A DNA stretch of 64,000 nt from NCBI GenBank assembly GCA_001579985.1, contig LRSR01007938.1:62001-126000 (forward strand), written 5' to 3'. Source of the DNA: Hypsibius dujardini. Lineage: Eukaryota; Tardigrada; Eutardigrada; Parachela; Hypsibiidae. Positions within the stretch are counted from its first letter, which is position 1, and each line of letters starts with the position of its first letter. The position numbers and the translations under genes were made by a program. The notes below the pieces were generated by a model. That model was not told the origin of the DNA, did not search any database, and saw nothing but the letters and a program-made list of their open reading frames with translations. Below, piece after piece: positions 54,564 to 64,000 of the stretch.

Positions 54564-56246
54564 TCGCTTGAATTTGAGCTACTTGCTTAATAAAAAAGCA
54601 TGCTTCACACGAGAATACATTCTTATGTATTACACCATCTATGAAAATTTCAAACTGCAACGTTTCTGACTGAATCCTCACTCAAGATTAAGAAAGTAAA
54701 ATGTGTTTCCCGATGTAAAATATATGTAAAATGTATTAGCCGTTCCGCCATTTGATCCACAGTTTGTAGAAGGATACAACACATTTATTAATACATGCGC
54801 TATATCGTGCTGAATATCATGCTAGATATGTGTTGATTCTAAAATGAGCGACGTGAAATCCTAAAAACCGGGTTTTCATTGTTTGGTGGGGTTATCCTAG
54901 TAACTCGGTATGAATAAATTTCGCGAAACTTTAGTTTGAGAATCTTCAGTTGGCTTTCAGCATTGTGTCTATAATTGTTACGACACTTTTTTACAGGGAA
55001 TGGAATTTTAACTGGTTTCGGTCTGTGATTTGGTGTAACGTGGTGTGGTATTTTACGTGAGCCAACGTGTACGTGTTATCATACGTGTACTGGAAGCATG
55101 TTTTACCAGTTACGTTGTCGACAAGTTTCCGAAAGTTTAATTTGGGTGCTAAAGTTAGACATAAATGCTTGCAAAAGGCTGAAGTGTGCGACCCAAAATC
55201 CTAACGAGAGGATTTTCATGGATAGGCAGGGTCATGCAGACAAACAAACAAAACAAACGTCAAACAGACAAAAAAGACAGACAAACAACATCAGTATAAT
55301 GCGAATTGGTCCGTTTGAATCTGTCAGGTTTGAGCACCGATAAACAAAGCACTACGCAATGCACAATTCGCCACACACAACAGTAGCCCGACTTGATAAA
55401 ATATGAGAATAATTCCCAACGTGCAATAAAACGTATCGACAACGTACCTAGTCAAATTACTTAAAGAATCCTTTCTTGTGTTCATGTTACAAGCTGTGGG
55501 TTTTCCAGTTTTTTTATTTCTTCATTTCAAGCACATGAAACATACCGAAAATTGCTGGCTGCCAGAAAATATGCCTGAAGGACTTTGTTTATTATTATCC
55601 CGTCAAATCGAGTGTTTGCAGCTAGCGTGACCAACTTTTGTGGAAGATTATTCTAAGTCTCTGAGAACAATTGGCAGCGGTTTACGAGGGAATTGGGCTT
55701 GAGCTGATTTTTCTTGAGCCAAACAATTTTTGAACAGCTCGGCTTTCAATCGCTGTCCTACAATTTTGTTTTAAGTCAAAGTGAAATAAAACAACAAGGA
55801 ATATTATCTTGTTCTAATTCATTGACCGTTACTTGTCAGTTGGTCAATTTTGTGGTTCTTCGTTCACGTTGAGGCGAGATTTATTTTTATTCGCCGTACA
55901 CAAAACCGAATAACCTCAACATCTTTCTAGGTGCTACCGACTCAATTTTTAACATCATGGCAGCAGCAGATATTTTATATGAAAAAATTTAGGGCACACA
56001 CAAAAGTAGAAACGTATTGGAATCGATCAAACGTTATGACCGATGTTTTGCAAAAAGCAAGGTTTTCGTTAAAATTTAGTTTTTTATCTAACGCTCTCAA
56101 GGTTCGAGGTTTAATAGGTCACTGTAATCTCTAAATATTCAGTTAGTTTCGTTTCAATGACTTACGTGCAAGGGGACCTATTTATGTGATATAGGGTTAC
56201 AACTTTCGTGGTGGTCCTGAACACATACTCTTGCGGCTTGCAGCAG
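54564..56246. other. Intergenic, nothing recognised
   Basis: J1 poly(A) signal at 54589, a short ACAA/AGAC-rich patch at 55240-55290, otherwise nothing. Confidence 0.45.
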
Positions 56247-56670
56247 AGTGTATGCGTCGCCTAATTATGAATGGAATGAATCAGTTCAGCATCAAAGTGC
56301 CTTGCATACAATTTGTGCCACGGACTAAGGAGAAGAACTATCTTCAGATAGAGCCAGGCGCATGGTACACGAATCATATTTCTTAACAATTTGTTACAGA
56401 ATGACAAAAACCAGCGCCGAATATGCAAATGGTTTTGTTGTATCTACATGGTATCTTTTTTTGCTTCTACTCATTTGTTGGTATTGCCGGTGGCGCATTA
56501 GTAGTCGGCATGTTACATGTAATTTAACGGAGGGAAAAAGAACATAGCTGTGAGCTGAAGGCGGACTTTTGCGATATCTTACAGGTTGTCTGGATAGCCC
56601 TGGAGTCATCCAGCACTTACAAAAGCATCTTAGGCTGAATCATGAATATTGGAACGATGGTCATAATTAA
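56247..56670 (+). pseudogene. Astacin B: relic of an A-type astacin
   Basis: Three blocks match exons 3-5 of astacin A: 56247-56364 (VPCIQFVPRT, LQIEPGA), about 56469-56512 (FYSFVGIAGGALVV) and 56585-56670 (GCLDSPGVIQH). The zinc helix reads HLQKHLRLNHE, so the catalytic Glu is lost though three His remain. The intron that splits this helix in A is missing, the second block lacks an acceptor AG, and the cysteine before YSFVG is Phe. Signal, propeptide and later exons are absent. Clearly non-functional. Confidence 0.8.
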
Positions 56671-58690
56671 TCAATAAAACTTATGTTACACAAACTATTT
56701 ATCCAAAGAATACTTTAGATGCCTGGAAACATTGCTGCCTTTGATTTTGTGCATGTACTTGTCTAGTTATGCCGTTTTCTCAAATCTGCTTTTCAATGTA
56801 TGATTACTGACACTCCAATTGTTAAGTTTGTTGAACTGGTAGTTGCATTTCTATTTACGTTGAATTATACTGAAAAAAATAACGCATACGTTCTAGTGAC
56901 GGGACGAAGCAAAAATACTGGCTGTCTTTGTCGGCCAATGAACTTGACTTTGGCTTCGTTAAAATTATCCCCTTGCTTTTAATAAAAGTTTACTAATGCA
57001 CCTGGTTCAAATACAAATGGATGTGCAAATCAAACTCAATGCGAGTAATATTTCCTACTGCATTCTAGTGGCAACGTCGCTGGCAAAAATGAGTTCCGTG
57101 AAAAAAACTGGCGAAATATCAATGAATTTATCAGTTTTAAAGTAAAAAAACAAGAATACTAGCACCCGCAAGTTATACCAGGCCAGGTAACATGTGAGTT
57201 TCACGTTCAAGAGTTAACTCTTTACTAAAGTGAAAATTCTAAGAGGCAAATCAGAAGTGAAGCTGAATATTCATGGGTCAGATTTCTTTCCGCATTACAA
57301 CAGAGTTTGTTTGCATCAAATCAAGACAAAACTTCGTCAACTACACGTTAAGATGATTCCTGTCTCGCCTTTCCCTGGAAGAGTAAAGGATGTCCAAAGC
57401 TATAACAAAATAATGTAAATGAGTACCTTACCTGTTTCCGGTTGGTCACGAGAATTTGTGGGGAAAGCATTCATTGAGGATTGGGTTTCGTTTCCTCTCC
57501 ATCCGGCGTAGGGAGTGTCTTCCTAAAAACCCCGGTGCGGACTCAACGGAACAGACGACTTGGTTCTGGTTACCCTGCGTGCACTCTGAGATACCATAGC
57601 ACTCGTGCGTACCGGTATGAAAGAATGAACATGTTACAATAATTTCATTTTTTTCGCGAAGAATCGAAAACTTGCTCTCAACTCCTAAATAAGTGGAGTT
57701 TTACTGCCAAAAGTAATGGTTTTAGAAAAATACCGACGAACCGTCTTTCTCTGTCTATCATGACGCTGGATCCACAGATAGTTCCTTCGTGCAATTGTAG
57801 TAATTATAGCGCCACTGCTGGCCATTGCCGTGAAACATCTCTTTCATCCTTTACCGTATCACTGCGGGCTATCTCACGCCGGTCTAAGTAAGTTATTATT
57901 CGTGACTGTTCTTTTAATAATGACCATAGACCTAACTCACGTAGGTGGCGCCGGGCACTATAACAGCGGTTTTCAAAACGCAAAATTTTGCTTTAAGATC
58001 AATGTTTTTTTCACGCTATCTAGATAAATTATAGTTAAGCTGCTAGAATTGTTTCGTTGGGATATGTGGTCATTGCAAAAAGGCTCGAATCAACGGTGGT
58101 TCATCGCCTTAACGCATAGCGAGACTGAAGTTTTTTCATTTTTGTCTCGTAAAAATTGATCGAAGTTATCAAAGCAAAAAACACTGGAATTATTCTTATA
58201 AAATAAGTTGAACGTAACGTCAAGGGAAGTCATAACGTTTGAAATGGATTTTGAAGTGCGTTCCGGTTCTCAAAAATACAGGTATTCACATTTTAACAAA
58301 ACCGGTTATGGATCGGAATATTTGCTATGCAACTGTGTGAGCATCGATCAACGCCGGATAACCGCATTTGCAAGTGTTTGACGGTGCAAAACCATCAAGA
58401 ATAAATAAGAGATGAAAATATCGGGCAAACAGAATATACCGTCAGGGTACAAACAGGCTAAAATATGACTGTCGCTGAACCCACACTTGGATGAGAAAAA
58501 ACGCACCACGGTATACCCAGCATAAACACAAATAGCCATTCAGCTTCATTTACTCCTGAAAGAGTGAGATTGCATGTTAATGTTGACGCAGTAAATTAAC
58601 CATATTTATCCGTTCTTAACTTGAAACTTTAAGTAATGATACCGGGATCTGGAATTTAATTGAAACGGATCATGACCCATGCGCACAGTG
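56671..58690. other. Intergenic, nothing firm
   Basis: A hydrophobic run near 57890-57950 is not tied to any gene. No other feature. Confidence 0.4.
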
Positions 58691-60869
58691 TTAATGATCT
58701 GCTAATTTTTTTATGGCAGAAAGCAAAGGAAAAGCTCCATCTTGACAATCGTTCCCTGTGTCGTCCTCCGAAACATCTGTCGCATACACTCCGCCGTATC
58801 CATTTTGCACAGCCCATTTAGTCTAAACAATGGAAAGATATTGTAATCACACTTGAAGTTGGGGACAGCTAATGATGAACAAGTGCGTAATCAAGAAACC
58901 TTGGTACGAACTGTTGCTACATCGTTATAGCCGATCCACCACAAAGGCGTGTAGGCATATGAAGCCGCAATCTCTTCGTCAAAATGATAAGTGGCACCCT
59001 CGTTCTTGATGGCCTGACAAATCTCGTAGTAAGCCCATACACCAGACTCCTTTGTGTGGTTACCAGAATATACACGGCTCGCAGCACCGGCACCCAAATC
59101 GTGCTTTTCGACGTCTTTCAGGATCCATCCGCGACCATAGAATGGTATGCCCAAAACTAATTTGGATCTAGAAATTCCTAGCGATGACAAGTTTTCGGCC
59201 ATGGACTCCTAATGAAATTAAAGAAAATCTTGTGATTTGTGCCATACCGAACTTGGCATGTAACAGAGGAGGTTCTCAAACTGGTTTCAAGTTTATTTTA
59301 AATGCCCCATGTCACTGATGATTTAATAATATTCTTCCGCGGTAACGCATAAAAAAATCTTTCTCACAGAATTCACAAAATGAGATATCTCCTGAATGTT
59401 CCGTCTACATCGATTTTAGCCCAAGAAGCTACAATTATTGGAAGACCGGTAAAAAAATATTTGTTAGCTAGTAGTAGTTTAAAATAGAATCCTGGATCGA
59501 TTGCCGTCATGAGAAATTGTCGTAGAGACCAAAAAACTGGGGCAAAAGTCAGGCTGGAGATTGCCAGACCAAAGTCAGATTTCATTAGTAGCTAATAAAT
59601 TCAGTTCTAATTGAATATGAAGTTTCGTATTTCAATGTATTTCTGAAAAAAAAAATTTGATAACAATTATTTTTAATCGGTATTTTACCTTAATGTTGAG
59701 AGTCATGATTGGAATTCGGCACTGCAAATGCTTCTGCAGTGCTAGGGAAATAAATTTCAAAATTATCATTATTCATCTTCTTAAAAATAAAATATAATAC
59801 AATTCTCAGTTCTCCCATTTGAATTCTTCTAAAGTAAGAACTGATTTACCATATTCTGCTGCGTGGCTCCTCCGAATGGTCCGCCCTTTGTGGGTGAATG
59901 ATGGCTCACAGTTTTGGTCTCTGTCACTGTCTTTCCCAAATCGTATGCCGCTACGTGTATCAAGTCAACGGATCTGTGAAGAACGTATGAGTATTGACCT
60001 TCATTCAACGAATTGTTTAGCCAAAACTCACTGCTCAAGTTTTGATGCTTCAACATCCGCCCAAAATGGTGTGTAGTGAAGTGTGACCGAAAGGAGAAGG
60101 CGTGGCTTAGCGACGTCAAAAGCCTCGGAGTCGAACGCGGTTCGCAATTCCTAGCATGAATCACCATTAGCCAATAGATTTCACAACCCCAAAGCAGAAA
60201 ACTTACCTTCACCAATGTGACAGTTGACGAAATGTTATAAGCATCTGTATATCTTTGATCGAAATCAATATTAATACCGTCTAAATTCCAATTACGCAGG
60301 TCTCGCAAAATAGTGGCGAGGAATTTTGAGCGAATAAGGCGATCGCTTGCTGTCTTCCCCAACACTTCGCTGCTTTTTCCGCCGATTCCCAAAAGGAATT
60401 TTAACTTTGGATGATCCAATTTCGTTTGCTGCAGTTTGACGAAAGTTTCTGAACCGAAAAAATATCAACATTTTCACATGAAATCCTCAAATAAGAACTG
60501 CGTAAATTGTGTAAACTAACGTGTGATGGCATCAGTTGTTCGTGGTATAAGCTCCTTGCTTGTTAAACTTTCAAATGGAACGACAATATATGTGCATAAG
60601 GATTGGTCAACCTTTTCCAGCTTGAAAGAGTTGAGATAACCCCCTTCGGGTGACCAAGGGGGGAAAAAACAACCACGATAAGGAGTTTCCAGTCCAGTAC
60701 CTAGGTGAGGAATCAAAAAAGATAAGCGGTCAAACTAAATATTTCGCCTGTTATTAGTAAGGTGCATTTGTTATTTGTGAACTCGAATTTTTGACACAAT
60801 TTGCAATAAAGTGTTAGATTCGGGACTGTGCCAAGACAATAGCATTTGAATCAAAAACGTCAACATCAT
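58691..60869 (-). CDS. GH18 chitinase-like protein lacking the catalytic acid
   Basis: Exons read leftward: 60869-60827 (candidate signal exon, LTFLIQMLL; weak donor), 60700-60521, 60448-60207, 60150-60032, 59973-59850, 59208-58900 and 58822-58691 (TAA); phases agree, 382 aa. GH18 landmarks in order: a Cys-aromatic start (GCFFPPW), LLGIGGK, the catalytic-strand motif, RLLLS, HVAAYDLG (usual MTYDxxG), GIPFYGRGW, W..GYND and the closing GGVYATDVSEDD. The catalytic motif, usually DGxDxDWE, reads DGINIDFD: the proton-donor Glu is Asp and the second Asp is Asn. It is thus probably a chitin-binding lectin-type protein without hydrolysis, as known for other chitinase-like proteins. No chitin-binding CBM14 follows. 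Confidence 0.8.
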
Positions 60870-61496
60870 ATTTCGCAGCAAGTTTGTTTCACGCGTTTTT
60901 CTGTACACAACTCTGCACGAACTGACGGACTTTCTTTAGGAAAGGCCAAGCTTCGTTTTTCAAAAATGATTCAGAAGCATTGAGTTGTGAGAATCTCTTC
61001 ATAACCGAATGAAACATCTTTGACAATTTTTTTATCTAGGGGGGGGGGCTAGGGTTGGCGTGCACCTGTATTAAAAAACTGTACTGTAAAAAAAATCAAT
61101 AAAACTTTGACTTTAGATGACGTTCTTTCCTATCAGAATTAACTGATCTTTCTTTGCTGAATAGTTGTTGATCTTTTGATAATGAAAAACTTAAGTTTGG
61201 CATTAACTGGAAATGGCTGAAGTTTGACTAGAAAATAGGCAGAGTTATAAGGTAACTGTAATGGGAACGACCAAAAAGCTTGATCAGTTTCGAAACGTGT
61301 ACACGTGCAAGTTTTTAAAACTATTTTTTCAGCTTGTAATGCTTATTTTCTTAGTAATAGCAGTTACTACATGGATAGCCTAATGAATTTGCTGAGTTGT
61401 AACTTCGAGAACTAAGTTCTTAAGCCAAGGTCCTCACTCAATTTCTGCCTGTCAGACAAAATTTTGAAAAATAAAGGTAAGCGGCTTTAAAAAAAA
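60870..61496. other. Short intergenic stretch
   Basis: Between the chitinase-like gene and the astacin C 3' end; nothing recognised. Confidence 0.5.
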
Positions 61497-63586
61497 TTAG
61501 TAAACCCGTACGTAAGAGGTAATTTTGTTTTGCACATGACAATCGCCAATATTATTTTTTCCTACTACACCAATCAGGCGGTTCTTGTCTGAATTTGCTG
61601 CAGTCATTGCTGAACCTAGCTATTTACCTGCAGGTGCCGTTGTAGTAATGACGACAGCTTTAGCAGCATTAACCGGAAGGGCTGTCGAAGTCAGGTCTGC
61701 TGCCATGGGACTCACGCGTGTTGTGGTGGATATAGTGGAGACATCCATGGTAGTAGCTGCTGAGTTCGTTCCAGCTAAAAAAAGATGAAAATATTATCTG
61801 TAATTTTCTAAGAAGCATTGGATCTCAATCGTTTCCACGGAGAGCAACATATATTGGTGTCAAAAATGTATTTACCGCATTTATACAACAAGTTGATTTT
61901 CGCGATATCAATTTCACTGAGAGCGTTTCTCTGGCCAATAAGTTTAGTCTTGTCCCTGTATTTATGCAATGGTCGAATCGTCCAAACGGCTGGATCGTTT
62001 GCAAAATCGAACATGCCGTAGTGGAGTACAGAACCGAAATCGTAGGGTTCACCGAAAGCAGTTGTGTCTGTGTACTTTTGAAATTGTGCTTGATTGTCTG
62101 CAATAAAACAAAAATTCGCCTGGCAGAAACTGATTTCTAATTGTATGGGAACGCTACCACCTTCGTTGATGTTGGCCAAATTAATTTCCACATAATCGTC
62201 ACGATCTATCCGGCTTTGCTCGTGGTAGAAGCCTGGCAAAAACCATGATACAATCTACGTGAACTTAAGTATTGTAGGTCTTTTATGTTACGAGCGGTAC
62301 ATTATCAACTGATAATTGGTGATCGGGAAACTTACCAAGAGCATGCATCAGTTCATGTTGAACTATTCCTGGCTGGTTCAAGCATTCTAGCGAAAAACAC
62401 ACAGATCAGATTTCTTGGAATATTGAACATTTCAAGCCATCTGAGAAAACAAACTCACGTCCAATGGATACAACGACCCTTTGAGGGCCACCACGCCTGC
62501 CAACGTAGGACGAACATCTAAAATGGTTTGAAGAACTTCCAGATACCGCGATATTAGTTAATGGCATCACACATGAAGTAAGCATTCATACGTTCTAGTG
62601 CTTGCAATCTCAATGTAGTTCTTCTCGGTTGTCAGCGGAACAAAACGCACACAGGTCCGTTCAAAGAGTTTCATTGCATCCAGAACAATCTGCTTGTAAG
62701 CTTTTGCGCTTGACGCCTCTATAGATAAAATAAAGCAAATTCGAGCTGTAGTGTAGTTTAAATTTGTTAAAAATGATGTCTAAATTAGCCAAAAATGCCA
62801 TTTTTTTAAACAAACTATATATTCTATATTGAAATTGAGGTTGAAAACTTCCTGATGTTCATTGTTATTTACCGTGTTCATAAATATTTTTTGGGGAAAA
62901 TGTGCAATGGCTTCAACTCAAACTTATCCCAGAATTAGGTACAAACCCGGTAAACTGTAACAGGCTACAACATTCAAACTCAACAGCAATTTTAATTCAA
63001 AATCCAATTCAAATGACTGAAAGTGGTCGTTCCTCTTTTATATATCCCAAAGGCCTATTTAAATAGTTAAATATGAACCCAAATTCAATTTTTATTTTTA
63101 TTTTTATCTAAACTCGGGAAAAATTCTTGAAGAACACATTTCAGCTGTTTACGAGGACGGTATATTGAGACAATCTGAATCTCACCATAAGATTTGGAGA
63201 AGATGTATGGAACAATCCCGTTCGGCCACTTTAATGCCTCATCAGTGACTGCATTCCTCCCCACAAACTTTAAAAGTATGGCCGAAATATTAGTTAATAT
63301 TCCGACTGTCAAACGTTTATGAGCTAGCAAAACTAACATCCGACGCATTAGCGCCAACATCCACACCCCTGATGTCGCCTTCGAAGAACGTTGTATTGAC
63401 AGTTTCCACTGGATCATCGGGCGGTTCGATTGGAAACGATGATTGGGGAAACGTTGCTGCAAAACCAAGCGGTATTTGAAGATAATTTTACAGAAAAAGT
63501 ATTAGACGGAATAAATTTTTACCCGGAGCCGCAGCGCAACAACGGAAGAGAAAGTATACGTAACAGAGATTTATTAGCAAATCCAT
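61497..63586 (-). CDS. Astacin C: astacin-family metalloprotease with Thr-rich tail
   Basis: Ten exons read leftward: 63586-63523, 63456-63338, 63267-63186, 62718-62592, 62517-62459, 62386-62336, 62232-62161, 62097-61876, 61774-61628 and 61597-61497. Phases agree, 347 aa. Signal peptide at 1-18 or so (LLINLCYVYFLF); FFEGDI aspartate switch at 45-50; WPNGIVPY; SSYVGRRGGPQ, with Cys just before; complete zinc site HELMHALGFYHE at 160-171, split by an intron after G as in A; Met-turn SVLHY at 213-217. Then a Thr/Ser/Ala linker like that of A and E. The last exon has no known domain and is the least sure part. Secreted, apparently active protease; the relic at 6151 derives from this type. Confidence 0.85.
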
Positions 63587-64000
63587 CTTCAGTGAACGTT
63601 CTGCGATAATATTTATTAACTGAGATGTTGGTAGCTTTCGACGGGAAGAAGACAGAAATTTTCAAAATCATATATCCATGAGCAGTCGAATAATTCGCTT
63701 ATGTTTCAGCGGCAGCGGATTTTTTTTATACCGGATTTCTTTACCAACGCCCTTAGAGAACTACTGAGTAATTTAAAACATGTTCGCGAAACTCAGATTA
63801 TTTACTAAACCGGTTTCCGCGTGTAAGGTTGTGAATTTGCTAAAACTCACAGTCCGAGGCAATTTTCATCATTCCACGGCTGCATTATATGCAGCACTGG
63901 TGTCACGCAACAACATTTATTCAAGAAACGCCCCCGACAGCTTTTTTACGAGTATTAATCTACAAGTAAAAAAGAATGAACTCCCAAAATTGTTGAGAGT
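63587..64000. other. Upstream region of astacin C
   Basis: A TATA-like box is annotated separately; nothing else recognised. Confidence 0.5.
63724..63731 (-). promoter_or_regulatory. Possible TATA box of astacin C
   Basis: TATAAAAA on the minus strand, about 140 bp before the ATG. Confidence 0.4.

Overview
The window is metazoan nuclear DNA, most likely from an invertebrate. It is AT-rich, genes are split by GT-AG introns of about 50 bp to 1.3 kb, secreted protease genes dominate, and (CTGT/ACAG)n tetranucleotide arrays recur in introns and gene flanks. No rRNA, tRNA, CRISPR or bacterial operon structure was seen. The species cannot be named from the sequence. All gene models below were built by hand from splice sites, reading-frame phase and family motifs.

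Layout. 1-6 kb: a small secreted Pro/Tyr-rich protein, then the C-terminal exons of an SLC6 transporter (minus) facing the C-terminal half of a REV1-like polymerase (plus). The missing 5' halves would have to overlap. 6-20 kb: an astacin fragment, a hAT-type MITE with a perfect 8-bp duplication, a Cys-module secreted gene (H1), a defensin-like exon, a foldback MITE, an intronless Cys-rich secreted gene and a complete seven-exon astacin ending in LysM (astacin A). 20-36 kb: a pogo-like remnant, a nine-exon two-module Cys-rich secreted gene (H2), a small basic-protein gene (minus), a 549-bp foldback element, a decayed astacin fused to the same Cys module (astacin D) and a more decayed minus-strand relative (F). 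37-41 kb: a complete astacin ending in a WAP-like eight-Cys domain (astacin E) and an inverted copy of its linker. 41.3-47.6 kb: an apparently whole CACTA/EnSpm-like DNA transposon with an open eight-exon TNP2-type transposase and a seven-exon BEN-domain gene. 48-57 kb: sparse; an orphan GC-rich exon-like patch, a second defensin-like exon, a MITE, a head-to-head pair of small secreted-peptide genes and an astacin relic (B). 58.7-63.6 kb: a GH18 chitinase-like gene without the catalytic glutamate and a complete ten-exon astacin (C), both minus.

How they fit together. The signature of the locus is an astacin (M12A) cluster: three intact genes and four decayed ones. Each is signal - propeptide with an F-x-G-D aspartate switch - protease - Thr-rich linker - a different C-terminal cassette joined by phase-1 introns (LysM, WAP-like, or a Cys module I do not recognise, called the H module). 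The H module also occurs in two secreted genes that lack a protease. With a chitinase-like protein, defensin-like exons and small secreted peptides nearby, the region looks like a fast-evolving secreted gene cluster acting on cuticle, matrix or microbes. That role is inference; the gene structures are read from the sequence.
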